Below are positions 33,499 to 45,293 of a stretch of DNA of 64,000 bases, in pieces. Numbering within the stretch: position 1 is the stretch's first letter; each line of letters starts with the position of its first letter. The translations under genes were made by a program, and so were the position numbers. Origin of the DNA: Bubalus kerabau (lineage: Eukaryota > Chordata > Mammalia > Artiodactyla > Bovidae); the NCBI RefSeq assembly GCF_029407905.1, contig NC_073630.1, positions 51,299,001-51,363,000 on the forward strand, given 5' to 3'. The notes below the pieces were generated by a model that worked only from the letters and a program-made list of their open reading frames with translations, was not told the DNA's origin and made no database searches.

Positions 33499-33703
33499 GG
33501 ACTTTCCTGGTGGCTCAGATGGTAAAGAATCTGCCAGCAATGCAGGAGACCTGGGTTCAGTCCCTGGGTTGGGAAGATCCCCTGGAGAAGGGAATGACAA
33601 TACACTCTAGTGTTTTTACCTAGGTAATCCCATGGACAGAGAACCCTGGCACGCTCAAGTCCATGGTGTCACAAAGAGTCAGAAATGACTGAGCAACTAA
33701 GTG
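33499..33703 (+). mobile_element. Bov-tA SINE
   Basis: Complete sense element from GGACTTTCCTGGTGGCTCAG to AAATGACTGAGCAACTAAGT. Confidence 0.92.
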
Positions 33704-33759
33704 TTATTCTCATGCTTACAATAAAATAACTGCACAAAGAGCAACTTTACACCTTTTCT

Positions 33760-34925
33760 CAAACTCTCAGAGAGCTGAAGTTGCAGGAGAACCAGCTCAC
33801 CCCAAATCTAAGGAGAGGAAGGAGCTGGCAAGGAGAGACAGGACATGAACTTGCCTTATTTGGGAAACTTGCAGTGGGACACTTGTGAGAAAAGATCATC
33901 CGGGGTGTTGGCCAACTGTTGTGAGGTCATTCGAGTAGGTTCACTTCCTGGAATGAGAATCCTGAGAAAATCTCCCTGAAGGTGCAGAACTTGGAAAAAG
34001 GAGCAACAGCCAGTGCAAGAATAATTGAACACTCCCCTGGAATCCTCCTCTTAATCTGTGGGAGGAAGGGCTACTAACACTGTTATCTTCCAGGCACTAG
34101 GAAAAGGGAACAGTAGAAATAAACAAACAAACCAAATGTCTGCATACCCCTGGGGCAGAGTCACGAATACAGGCTGAACTCAGACTTAAATGAGGTTAAG
34201 AGCATCAAGAACACATCTCTGAAACCCAGTCACCTGGTGCCAACCTGCATCTAAGAATCAGAATTTATAGAATAACAGAGCCTATCCTCTCTTTCACACG
34301 TATGCACACGCTTCACATCAAATCCGCTGTCAGGTTATAAAGAATTGAGCTATTAGTAACTGCTGCTGCTGCTGCTGCTAAGTCGCTTTAGTCGTGTCTG
34401 ACTGCGACCCCATAGATGGCAGCCCACCAGGCTCCCCTGTCCCAGGGATTCTCCAGGCAAGAACACCAGAGTGGGTTGCCATTTCCTTCTCCAATGCATG
34501 AAAGTGAAAATTAAAAGTGAAGTCGTTCAGTCGTGTCCGACTCCTAGTGACCCCATGGACTGCAGCCTACCAGGCTCCTCCATCCATGGGATTTTCCAGG
34601 CAAGAGTACTGGAGTGTGTTGATTAGTAACTAGTAAGATAGAATCCCTCTCTGAAGTGTATTGCAAAGGGAAGACCTAAAAGTAAGTGTAGATCTGAAGT
34701 GTAACACACACAAAAAACACATTTACTCAACATAAAAATTAAAATCAAAATAAAAACCTTTGACACACTAGCCATTCCTCTCTCCCTCAAAGAAAGAAAA
34801 ATGTTAAATGTTAAAGAATATTCTTCTTTCAAAAGGGATACTATGCCATTCAGAAGCTTATAGGTATATAAAGAAATAAAGACAAAGATAATGGAATAAA
34901 TGCAAGTAAAATAAAATCATTTGAC
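33760..34925 (+). mobile_element. Possible 5' region of an old L1
   Basis: The purine-rich opening (CTGAAGTTGCAGGAGAACCA, AGGAGAGGAAGGAGCTGGCA, GTAGGTTCACTTCCTGGAAT) looks like an old L1 5' UTR. The end (ATAATGGAATAAATGCAAGT) resembles the L1 inter-ORF segment seen at 8815. It is interrupted by the Bov-A2 at 34362. The assignment is from memory of L1 layout and is tentative. Confidence 0.35.
34362..34621 (-). mobile_element. Bov-A2 SINE (dimer) with target-site duplication
   Basis: GCT run, two antisense monomers and the GCATGAAAGTGAAAATTAAA linker. Perfect 10-bp direct repeat ATTAGTAACT at 34352-34361 and 34622-34631. Confidence 0.95.
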
Positions 34926-34929
34926 TTCA

Positions 34930-35548
34930 TTTTTAATTGATATATAACAAATTACCACAGATGTTATGGCATAAAACATCACCCATTTATATCACACAGT
35001 TCTGTAGGTTAGAAGTCTGGGAATGGCATGACTGAGTTCTCTGCTTGGGATCTTCCAAGGCCAGTGCTAAGATCTCATCTGACATTCAGGATACTCTTCT
35101 GGATCCACCCATTATTACCAGAATTCAGTGTCCTGAAGTTGAAGTATTTAAATCCCTGTTTTCTTGCTGACTGTCTGTCAGGTCTGCTCTCAGTTGTTAG
35201 AGATCAGTGTCAAATTCTCATCCTGTCCTCCCTCCATGTGAAGTTTATACCTGGCTGTTAACTGCTCCCAGACCAGTAAGGAGGCTCTTGCAGAAATTTC
35301 ACCTTTGTTCAATAACCTCATTGTTAGGTTAGGTCCACCCAGAGCAATCTCTCTCTTGATTAATGGAAAGTCAAATGGTTAGGAAATCTACATCTGAAAA
35401 ACATTTTCTGTCATATAGTATGAAACAATCTTGGGAGCGATCTTTTCATATATGTAAGTCTTCTCCAACTCAAGAAGTGTGGATTACAGAGTATATATAT
35501 ATCAGAGGCCTGGATTCTTGGAGGTCATTTTAAAATTCTGCCTACCAT
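34930..35548 (-). mobile_element. MLT1-type LTR (ERVL-MaLR), antisense
   Basis: Starts with ATAACAAATTACCACAGATG followed by TTATGGCATAAAACA and ends GGTCATTTTAAAATTCTGCC TACCA, the complement of the conserved TGGTAGGCAGAAT start of MLT1 LTRs. Intermediate blocks (TTTTCTTGCTGACTGTCTGT, TTAGGTCCACCCAGAGCAAT) appear in the expected order. About 620 bp, near complete, old. Confidence 0.65.
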
Positions 35549-36031
35549 AATTTTTATTCTATTTTTAATTTCTCTAAAAGGTAACTGTCAAAAGCAAAAA
35601 TGGTAGTGATACATTGTATGTTTATAGCATATATGACAATAACAGCACCAAAGTATTGGCACTTTGTAAGTTTCTTACATTATGCACTCAAATAGCATAT
35701 CATCTGGACATGAATATGAACACTGAAAACTCTTGGGAACAGCTATTAAAATAAAAAACAAAATCAGGTATAAATAAGACAATAGAAGAAATAAGGTGGA
35801 ATGATGTAAAAAATGCTCAATTAACTCAAGAGGAGGCAGTTAAACATAACCCTAATAGGTGAAAAAAATATAGAATATATAGTAACTTTGTAGATTTTAA
35901 TTTAAAAGTATTAATACTTACATGTAAATGCTTTAAGATGCCATAAAGATTAAAATTGTAAAGTTGGTTGAAAATCAACCAACCAAGGTATCATTATATA
36001 CTGTCTGCAAAAAGCCTGCTATACATATAAG

Positions 36032-36312
36032 AACAAAGAGATGAGATGATTTGATAGAATTGCATTGAAACACGTATATTACCATATGTAAAACAGATAA
36101 CCAGTGCTAGTTCCATGCATGAAGGAGGGCACCCAATGCCAGTGCTCTGGGACAATAAGAAGGAATGGGGTGGGGAGGGAGATGGGAGGGGGTTCTGGAT
36201 GGGGGGACACATGTGTACCTATGACTGATTCATGTTGTGTATGGCAAAAAACATCACAATATTGTAAAGTGATTATCCTCCAATTAAATTAATTAACTAA
36301 AAAAAAAAAAGT
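36032..36312 (+). mobile_element. Older-type L1 3' end with poly(A) tail
   Basis: AATTGCATTGAAACACGTAT, a GGGGTGGGGAGGGAGATGGG block, CATGTTGTGTATGGCAAAAA and an A12 tail give an L1 3' UTR that differs from the young one at 5367. It interrupts the degenerate L1 ORF2. Confidence 0.78.
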
Positions 36313-36772
36313 TAAAGAATGGTGAAAGACATACCGTGCAAACACTAAACAAACTAAAGCTGGAGTATATACAAAAAAATAAGGCAAAGTAAACTTCAGA
36401 ATAAGGATTAGTACTAGGGGTTAGAAAAAATTACATGATGAAAAACTGTTGTTATTCTCCAAGACACAGGATTCTAAAAATATATGTATCTAAGAATGAT
36501 TTTTCAAAAAAACTACATAGGAAAACTGACAAAGCTCAAGGAAGAAATAAGAAAATCCAAAAGTTTAGCTAGAGACTTTAACAGTCATTTTTCAATAATT
36601 GATAAAGTAGGTAGTAAACCAATGAGTGTAAGATGACCTGAACAATACTATCAACCAACTGGACCTTGTTGGTGTAGAGTCTTTTACACCCAAACAGTGG
36701 AATATACATTCTTGTCAGGGGGATGTAGAAAATTAGCAAGGATAACAGCATGCTGCATCATAAAAATAAATT

Positions 36773-37040
36773 TGCTGCTTCTGCTGCTGCTAAGTACCTT
36801 CAGTCGTGTCCAACTCTGTGCAACCCCATAGATGGCAGCCCACCAGACTCCCCCGTCCCTGGGATTCTCCAGGCAAGAACACTGGAGTGGGTTGCCATTT
36901 CCTTCTCCAATGCATGAAAGTGAAAAGTGAAAGTGAAGTTGCTCAGTCATGTCAGACTCTTAGGGACCCCATGGACTGCAGCCCACCAGACTCCTCCATT
37001 CATGGGATTTTCCAGGCAAGAGTACTGGAGTGGGGTGCCA
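36773..37040 (-). mobile_element. Bov-A2 SINE (dimer)
   Basis: GCT-rich head, two antisense monomers, and the GCATGAAAGTGAAAAGTGAA linker. It interrupts the old L1. No clear target duplication. Confidence 0.94.
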
Positions 37041-37687
37041 ACAAATCAAACAAAAGTTATTCCTGTGCCATAACAGAACCAAACTAGAAGTCAATAAGCA
37101 AAAGATATCCAGAAAAAAACTCCATTATTTAGAAATTTATAAATGTAAATAACCTATGAATCAAAGAGGCTATTAATCAAAGAGGCTATCTCAAGAAAAA
37201 TTTAAAAATAGTTTAAACTCAATGAAATTAAAGGATAACATAAATTTGTAAGATGTGGCTATAGAAGAAAGGGAAATTTATAGCAATAAATACTTAAAAT
37301 TTAAAGGAATAAAGTTCAAATTATTAAAGAAAGAGCTCATCCTATGAAACTAAAGAAGCAGAATGTATACTGGAAGCAGTAGAGTGAAAGAAATACTAAA
37401 GAGTAGAAAACAATGAATGGTAAAGAAAATTAGAAAAATAAAAAAAATAAATGAAGTTAAAATCTGGTTCTTTGAAAAAAGAAATCAATAAAATTAATAA
37501 ACTATTATCAAATCTGGCCAGAATGAAAGAAAAATATCAAACTTTAATTAACAATAAGACCACACAGGCATTAAAGAATAATGAAAGAATGCTATAAACA
37601 AATTTACATCCATTACTTGGAAAAAATAGACCACTTCTTTAAGTTCACAAACTACTAAAATCAAGGTGAACAAAAGAGAAAATCCCG

Positions 37688-37712
<25 letters not shown>
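37688..37712. repeat. (AT)n microsatellite
   Basis: Twelve or so AT units inside old L1 sequence. Confidence 0.95.
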
Positions 37713-37718
<6 letters not shown>

Positions 37719-38165
37719 ACTTGCTGTTGGAATCTCCCAACAAAGAAAGTTTCAAGTCCAGACAATTTCACTGCCAAACACTTAAAGAAAAAAATGATAC
37801 ACATTTTACACAAAAATTTCCAGAAAATAGAAGAGGAAGAAACACTTCCTAAATCATTTTCTGAAGCTGGCATTCATGTCAGAAATCAAAAGCTGGTTCT
37901 ATATTTGAAAATCAGCCAATGCATGATAATAACATAAAAAAAGGAAATTTGTTCATGTCAATTGATATGGAAAAAGCACTAGAAAAATATCCATTTATAA
38001 TAACAATTCTCAGCAAATTAGTAATAGTAGGGAACTTCATAATCTGATAAAGATTATCTATTAGAAGCTTTTGTCACAGGTTAGTTTTCTGTTGGTAGGT
38101 GGGGCTGTGTACCCTCCCTGAAGTTTAACCTGAGGCCAGATTATGGTGGAGGTAATGAAGATAAT

Positions 38166-39210
38166 TCACAATAAGCTGTGGAAAATTCTGAAAGAGATGG
38201 GAATACCAGACCACCTGATCTGCCTCTTGAGAAACCTATATGCAGGTCAGGAAGCAACAGTTAGAACTGGACATGGAACAACAGACTGGTTCCAAATAGG
38301 AAAAGGAATACGTCAAGGCTGTATATTGTCACCCTGCTTATTTAACTTATATGCAGAGTACATCATGAGAAACGCTGGGCTGGAAGAAGCACAAGCTGGA
38401 ATCGAGATTACTGGGAGAAATACCAATAACCTCAAATATGCAGATGACACCACCCTTATGGCAGAAAGTGAAGAGGAACTAAAAAGCCTCTTGATGAAAG
38501 TGAAAGAGGAGAGTGAAAAAGTTGGCTTAAAGCTCAATATTTAGAAAACGAAGATCATGGCATCTGGTCCCATCACTTCATGGGAAATAGGTGGGGAGAC
38601 AGTAGAAACAGTGTCAGACTTGAATTTTTTGGGCTCCAAAATCACTGCAGATGGTGACTGCAGCCATGAAATTAAAAGACGCTTACTCCTTGGAAGCAAA
38701 GTTATGACCAACCTAGATAGCATATTCAAAAGCAGAGGTGTTACTTTGCCAACAAAGATCTGTCTAGTCAAGGCTATGGTTTTTCCAGTGGTCATGTATG
38801 GATGCGAGAGTTGGACTGTGAAGAAAGCTGAGTGCTGAAGAATTGATGCTTTTGAACTGTGGTGTTGGAGAAGACTCTTGAGAGTCCCTTGGACTGCAAG
38901 GAGATCCAACCAGTCCATTCTGAAGGAGATCAGCCCTTGGTGTTTTTTGGAAGGAATGATGCTAAAGCTGAAACTCCAGTACTTTGGCCACCTCATGAGA
39001 AGAGTTGACTCATTGGAAAAGACTCTGGGAGGGATTGGGGGCAGGAGGAAAAGGGGACGACAGAGGATGAGATGGCTGGATGACATCACCGACTCCATGG
39101 ACGTGAGTTTCAGTCAACTCCGGGAGTTTGTGATGGACAGGGAGGCCTGGCCTGCTGCGATTCATGGGGTCCCAAAGAGTCGGACACGACTGAGTGACTG
39201 AACTGAACTG
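38166..39210 (+). mobile_element. BovB LINE nested inside a BovB leader
   Basis: A 1045-bp 5'-truncated copy that starts in the codons for NKLWKILKEMG and ends in the GAACTGAACTG terminal repeats. The perfect 12-bp direct repeat AATGAAGATAAT lies at 38154-38165 and 39211-39222. The first RT frame (38143-38544) has GIRQGCILSPCLFNLYAEY and YADD at 38437-38448 and is stopped by TAG after GLKLNI; the next frame (38557-38838) continues and is stopped by TGA after KAEC, and the last (38878-39201) reaches the end. Stops rather than shifts are the main damage. Confidence 0.95.
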
Positions 39211-39216
39211 AATGAA

Positions 39217-39640
39217 GATAATGGCGACCTGCTTCAAAAGGTCCCATGCACGCACTGCTGCACTCACTGCCTCTGATCCTGAAGCAGGCCACCGCTGACC
39301 CTTGCCTCTCCCAGAGACTCCTGAACACTCATGGAATGTCTGGGTCAGTTTCTTGTGAGATCACTGCTCCTTTCTCCTGAGTCCTGGTGCACAGAACAGT
39401 TTTTTGGAGCCCTTCAAGAGTCTCTTTCCCCAGTCCTGTGTAAATTCTGGTGGTTCAGTGGTAGGTTAATGGCGACCTCCTCCAAGAGGGCTTATGCCAT
39501 ATCCAGATCTGCTGCACCTAGAGCCCCTGTGGCAGGTCACTGCTGACCTGTACCTTCACAGGAGACACTCAGACACAGTTCTGGCTCAGTCTCTGTGGCT
39601 TGCGCATGCATTTTTGTGCCCTTCCCAGGTCTGAGCAGCT
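39217..39640 (+). repeat. Two imperfect tandem units (about 250 bp) in the presumed BovB leader
   Basis: Units begin TAATGGCGACCT at about 39218 and again at about 39469. Shared landmarks in order are GCTGCAC, AGGCCACCGCTGACC / AGGTCACTGCTGACC, a GGAGAC-type block with CTCAGACAC, and TCTGG.TCAGT.TCT. A further partial start (AATGAAGATAAT) is disrupted by the nested BovB. GC content is clearly above the surroundings. Confidence 0.6.
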
Positions 39641-40481
39641 CAGGGTACCAGGTGCTTGTCCCAGGTGGGCCGAGTGCCTTAATCATCTTCCCAGTCAATA
39701 GAAAATTGGATTAAAGATTTACAGCACAAGGCCCCATTCATCAGAACAAAATGCAGTTTCCCCCTCAGTCAGTCTCTCCCATCAGGAAGCTTCTATAAGC
39801 CTCTAATCCTTCTCCATCAGAGGGCAGACAGAATGAAAACCACAATCACAGAAAAATAACCAGTCTGATCACATGGACCGCAGTCTTGTCTACATCAATG
39901 AAATTATGAGCCATACCATGTAGGGCTGACCCAAGACAGACAGGTCATAACAGAGAGTTCTGGCAAAACGTGGTCCATTGGAGAAGGAAATGGCAAACCA
40001 CTTCAGTATTCTTGCCTTGAGAAACCCATGAACAGTATGAAGAGGCAAAAAGCTATAGCACTGAAAGATGAATGCCAGAGGTCGGTAGGTCCCCAATATG
40101 CTACTGGAGATCAGTGGAGAAATAACTCCAGAAAGAATGAAGGGACAGAGCCAAAGCAAAAACAACACCCAGTTGTGGATGTGACTGATGATGGAAATAA
40201 AGTCTGATGCTATGAAGAATAATAATGCATAGGAACCTGGAATGTTAGTTAGATCCATGATTCAAGGCAAATTGGAAGTGGTCAAACAGCGGATGGCAAG
40301 AGTGAACATTGACATTTTAGGAATCAGCAAACAAAAATGGACTGGAAAGGGTGAATTTGACTTAGATGACCATTATATCTACTAGTATGGGCAAGAATCC
40401 CTTAGAAGAAATGGAGTAGCCATCATAGTCAACAAAAGAGTCTGAAATGCAGTACTTGGATGCAATCTCAAAAATGACAGA

Positions 40482-40835
40482 ATGATCTCTGTTTATTTCC
40501 GAGGCAAACCATTCAATATCACAGTAATCCAAGTCTATGTCCCGACAAGTAATGCTGAAGAAGTTGAAGTTGAACAGTTCTATGAAGACCTACAAGACCT
40601 TCTAGAACTAATACCCAAAAGAGATGTCCTTTTCATTATAGGGGACTGGAATGCAAAAGTAGGAAGTCAAGAGCTACCTGGAGTAACAGGCAAATTTGGT
40701 CTTGGAATACAAAATGAAATAGGTCAAAGGCTAACAGAGGTTTGCCAAGAGAATGCACTGGTCATAGCAAACAACCTATTCCAACAACACAAGAGAAGAC
40801 TCTACACATGGACATCACCAGATGGTCAATACTGA
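40482..40835 (+). pseudogene. BovB endonuclease fragment
   Basis: 117 codons covering ISVYFRGKPFNITVIQVYVP, then DVLFIIGDWNAKVGSQ at residues 47-62, CQENALVIANN and YTWTSPDGQY, ending at a TGA where other copies read on into QIDYILCS. The CGSDHELL block follows in another frame at about 40917. The TAG, TGA and shift damage shows the element is inactive. Confidence 0.85.
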
Positions 40836-40992
40836 AATCAGATTGATTATATTCTTTGCAGCCAAAGATGGAGAAGGTGTATACAGTCAGCAAAAACAAG
40901 ACTGGGAGCTGACTGTGGCTCAGATCATGAACTCCTTATTGCCAAATTCAGTCTTAAGTTGAAGAAAGTAGGGAAAACCACTAGACCATTCA

Positions 40993-41318
40993 AAATAAAA
41001 GTGAAAGTTGCTCAGTTGTGTCTGACTCTTTGTGACCCCATGGACTGTATAGACTGTATAGTCCATGGAATTCTCCAGGCCAGAATACTGCAGTGGGTAG
41101 CCTTTCCATTCTCCAGGAGATCTTCCCAACTCAGGGATCAAACCAAGGTTTCCTGCATTGCAGGCAGATTCTTTACCAGCTGAGCCGCAAGGGAAGCTCG
41201 AGAATACTGGAATGGGTAGCCTATCCCTTCTCCAGCGGATCTTCCCAACCCAGGAATTGAACTGGGGTCTCCTGCGTTGTGGGAGGATTCTTTACCAACT
41301 AAGCTATGAGGGAAGCCT
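40993..41318 (-). mobile_element. Bov-tA dimeric SINE inside BovB
   Basis: An antisense Bov-tA followed by a second partial unit (GAGAATACTGGAATGGGTAG to TAAGCTATGAGGGAAGC). A perfect 12-bp direct repeat of BovB sequence, CTAGACCATTCA, flanks it at 40981-40992 and 41319-41330. Confidence 0.95.
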
Positions 41319-43740
41319 CTAGACCATTCAGGTATGACCAAAATAAAGCGCTTATGATTATATAGTGGAAGTGTGAAATAGATTCAAGGGATTAGATTTG
41401 ATAGACTGCCTGAAGAACTATGGACGGAGGTTCGTGACATTGTACAGGAGCCAGTATTCAAGACTATCCCCAAGAAAAAGAAATATAAAAAGGCAAAATG
41501 GTTGTCTCAGGAGGCCTTACAAATAGCTGAGAAAAGAAGAGAAGCTAAAGGTAAGGGAGAAAAGGAAAGATACACCCATTTGAATGCACAGTTACAAAGA
41601 ATAGCAAGGAGAGATAAGAAAGCCTTCCTCAGTGATCAGTGCAAAGAAAATAGAGGGAAACAATAGAATGGGAAAGAATAGAGATCTCTACAAGAAAATT
41701 AGATATACCAAGGGAACATTTCATACAAAGTTGAGCACAATAAAGGATGAAAATGGTATGGACCTAACAGAAACAGAAGATATTAAGAAGAGGTGGCAAG
41801 AATACACAGAAGAACTGTACAAAAAAAGATCTTCATGACCCAGATAATCACGATGGTGTGATCACTCACCTAGAGCCAGACATCCTGGAATGTGAAGTCA
41901 AGTGGGCCTTAGAAAGCATCACTACGAACAAAGCTAGTGGAGGTGATGGAATTTCAGCTGACTATTTCAAATCCTAAAAGGTGATGCAGTGAAAGTGCTG
42001 CACTCAATAGACCAGTAAATTTGGAAAACTCAGCAGTGGCCACTGGACTGGAGGTGTTCTTTTTCATTCCAATCCCAAAGAAAGACAATGCAAAAGAATG
42101 CTCAAACTACCATACAATTGCACTCACCTCACACACTAGCAAAGTAATGCTCAAAATTCTCCCAACCGGGCTTCAGCAATATGTGAACCATGGACTTCCA
42201 GATGTTCAAGCTGGATTTAGAAAAGGCTAGGGACCAAAGACAAATTGCCAACATCCTTTGGATCATCAAAAAAGCAGCAGAGTTCCAGAAAAACATCTAT
42301 TTCTGCTTTACTGACTATGCCAAAGCCTTTGACTGTGTGGATCACAACAAACTGTGGAAAATTCTTAAATAAATGAGAATACCAGAACACCTTACCTGCC
42401 TCCTGAGAAATCTGTATGCAGGTTAAAAAGCAACAGTTAGAACTGGACATGGATCAACAGACTGGGTCCAAATTGGGAAAGGAGTATATCAAGGCTGTAT
42501 ATTGTCACCTTGCTTATTTAACTTACATGCAGAGTAAGTACATCATGTGAAACACTGGGCTTTATGAAGCACAAGCTGGAATGAAGATTTTCGGGAGAAA
42601 TATCAATAACCTCAGATATGCAGATGACACCACCCTTATGGCAGAAAGTGAAGAAGAACTAAAGAGCCTCTTGATGAAAGTAAAAGAGGAGAGTGAAAAT
42701 CTTGGCTTAAAAGTGAACATTCAGAAAACCAAGATCATGGCATCTAGTCCCATCACTTCATGGCAAATAGATGGAGAAACAATGGAAAGAGCAAGAGACT
42801 TTATTTTTGGGGGCTGCAAAATCACTGCAAATGGTGATTGCAGCCATGAAATTAAAAGACGCTTGCTTTTAGAAGGAAAGTTATGACCAAACTAGACAGC
42901 ATATTAAAAAGCAGAGACATTACTTTACCAACAGAAGTCCATCTAGTCAAAGCTATGGTTTTTCCAGTAGTCATGTATGGATATGAGAGTTGGACCATAA
43001 AGAATGCTGAGTGCTAAAGAACTGATGCTTTTGAACTGTGTTGTTGGAGAAGACTCTTGAGAGTCCCTTGGACAGCAAGGAGACCCAACCAGTCAATCCT
43101 GAAGGAAATCATGCCTGAATATTCATTGAAAGGACTGATAATGAAGCTGAAACTCCAATACTTTGGCCACCTGATGCAAATAACTGACTCATCTGAAAAG
43201 ACTCTGATACTGGGAAAAATTGAAGGTGGGAGGAGAAGCAGACAACAGAGGGTGAGATTATTGGATGGCATCAGCAACACGATAGACATAAGTTTAAGCA
43301 GGCTCCAGGAACTGGTGATGGCAGGAAGGTCTGGTGCTGCAGTACCTGGAGTCACAGGGAGTTGGACATGATTGTGTGACTAAAGTGAACTGAACATTAA
43401 TTTTAGCAATTAGAAATGGATTTTTTTTTACATAAGTAACATATCGAGGAAATTTTCTTTCATACTCCTGTTAATCATCATATTGAAAATTCCAGTGTTT
43501 CCTTACCCTCTTCTTCACACTTTTGTTCATGGAGGGATTCTTAGCTTAAAATCTGACGGATTGTGAGAAACAGAATACCAGATGCTGGACAGATGAAGTA
43601 TACTACATTTTGTTAGTTATATAAATTGTAGCCCAAGAGCAGGAGGACACTGCAGTTCATGCAGGTTACAGAAGGGTTGCACCTGGGAAATAAATAATCA
43701 CCATTCTGCCCTCCACTGTTATGTGTTTCACTTTTTTAGA

Positions 43741-44030
43741 TTTCATATAAAAGTACATTGAATGCAATCCCAATAAAAATCCCAGATGTTTTTAGATATT
43801 GGCAAGATGATTCTAAAATGTGTATGCAAAGGTAAAAGGGACTAGAATATACAAAACAATTTTTAAAAATAAAAATAAAATGGGAAAGTTTCATACTAAA
43901 TATTCATATTAGATAAAATCAAGACTTATTGTAAATCTATAGCAATCAAGTTGTTTTGGAATTTTTTCTATTATAGATAAAGGGATCAGTGGAATATAAT
44001 AGAGCCCCAGAAATCCACTGTTTCAAATAA
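43741..44030 (+). mobile_element. Old L1 ORF2 fragment
   Basis: TTGAATGCAATCCCAATAAA, CCCAGATG, AAATCTATAGCAATCAAG, and AATATAATAGAGCCCCAGAA follow the L1 ORF2 segment after the RT core. It may be the continuation of the L1 at 35755-38058 beyond the BovB, with about 1 kb lost. Confidence 0.6.
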
Positions 44031-45285
44031 GTATTATTTATAAAGAGGAAACCCAAAATAGGAAAAGAATTTGAACAGGGCAGGTGAATAGTCACTTGGG
44101 AGGAACATAGACCTCAGTGAACAGCAGTGAGTAATAAGATTCTTCCTACTTGCTGATTTGCAATGTATGTGGAAATTAGTACAATAATGGAGCTCCTCTA
44201 TACTCTGTGAATGGCAAGTATCTCCTTTAAATCCACCAAAAACATTACTTGCACATGAGTCTTGAGGTTTCCTCTATCACTCACATGCCATTAGAATTTT
44301 CTGAAATGACTGATATATTTGATCACCACTGTTATTTGAGAGAAAGTATGGAAGATTTTCTGAGGGCTTTCAAGTCTTGTTAACATAATTCTTTTTCTGT
44401 GCTAGGCTTCTACCTAGCTTTCTAAGACCCACATTTAAAAATAAAACAAAACTACCTTGGGCTTGCAACTGGTATCTTTAGCAATATTTATAACTACAGC
44501 TACTTTCTTTCTTTTTTCTTTTTACAAATGTTACATATCCAGGGTTGTTTTCTAAAAGTGGGAGGTGAAAGGTGGGACATATTTTAGTTAATTTTCTATT
44601 AACAATCTCATTTTCCTTTTTGTATCCCCCACACTAAAATGTATTTTTCCTTGCATGTAACTGGAATGTTTTGACTTCGTTTTCAATATATCCAATACTC
44701 CACATAAGTGTAACTTCTTCCACTAAAACTTTTTGCCTCAAAGGGCACTTTTATCTTCCAAATGGTATGTATTATCTTCTTTTTGTTATAGGCATTTATA
44801 TATGCAAATCATGATTCCCTATTGGATTATAAATACCTTAGTTATAATTATTCATGTTATATGGATATGCAACACAGCACCATATAACATGCCTTGAATT
44901 TTTTTATAGGTCAAAATATTTTTTATTGAAAATAATGAAAGAAATGCACTACATTTAGGTTTCTTCTCAATAAAAATCTTTCAGTAAAGAGGGTGTATCT
45001 TTTTTTCTTTTGGCAATAGTTGCTACAATTTTATACCCCTTGCTCTATATTCATATCTTTTGCAAATTTGGCCTTAGAGCAACTCTCAGGAAGAGGTAGC
45101 CTATATGTTTATGCCACTTAAATCTGAACTGATCTTGTGATACACTTTAGAATAAAAGACTCAGTAGAAGTGATAGTGTCCTACTCCTGGACCATAAGAG
45201 GACTTGTGCTTTTCTTCTTTCTGTCTCTTGGAACCCTTCTACTACGTTGGGAACAAACCGTAGCTATCCTGCTAGAGGAGAAGAT
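44031..45285. other. Unassigned sequence
   Basis: About 1.2 kb AT-rich sequence without recognised genes or repeats. Confidence 0.4.
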
Positions 45286-45293
45286 ACCATATG

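Larger units (their letters stand above)
35755..38058 (+). mobile_element. Old L1 ORF2 (endonuclease to RT), degenerate
   Basis: The inter-ORF/ORF2 start is recognisable at 35755-36030, then after a nested L1 tail the endonuclease region (36313-36770: GACCTGAACAATACTATCAA) and, after a nested Bov-A2, the linker and RT start (37041-38058: TTTGAAAAAAGAAATCAATA, ATGGAAAAAGCACTAGAAAA). Many stops. It ends where a BovB leader begins. Confidence 0.75.
38067..43398 (+). mobile_element. Long BovB LINE with 5' leader, interrupted by a BovB and a Bov-tA
   Basis: Presumed leader 38067-38165 and 39211-39815 (tandem repeats, see 39217-39640), then the conserved pre-ORF region, endonuclease (40280-41345), linker, RT with YADD at 42617-42628, and the 3' end GTGACTAAAGTGAACTGAAC at 43398. 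Stops and frameshifts are frequent, for example TAG in the YYYG segment near 40384. Nested are the BovB at 38166-39210 and the Bov-tA dimer at 40993-41318. The short repeat ATTAGAA (38060-38066 and 43409-43415) may be the target duplication. The leader assignment is an inference from continuity. Confidence 0.8.

Noticed and set aside
35755..44030. The L1 parts at 35755-38058 and 43741-44030 as certainly one copy split by BovB
   Set aside because: About 1 kb of ORF2 is missing between them and 330 bp of unassigned DNA separates the BovB end from the second part, so identity is possible but not shown.
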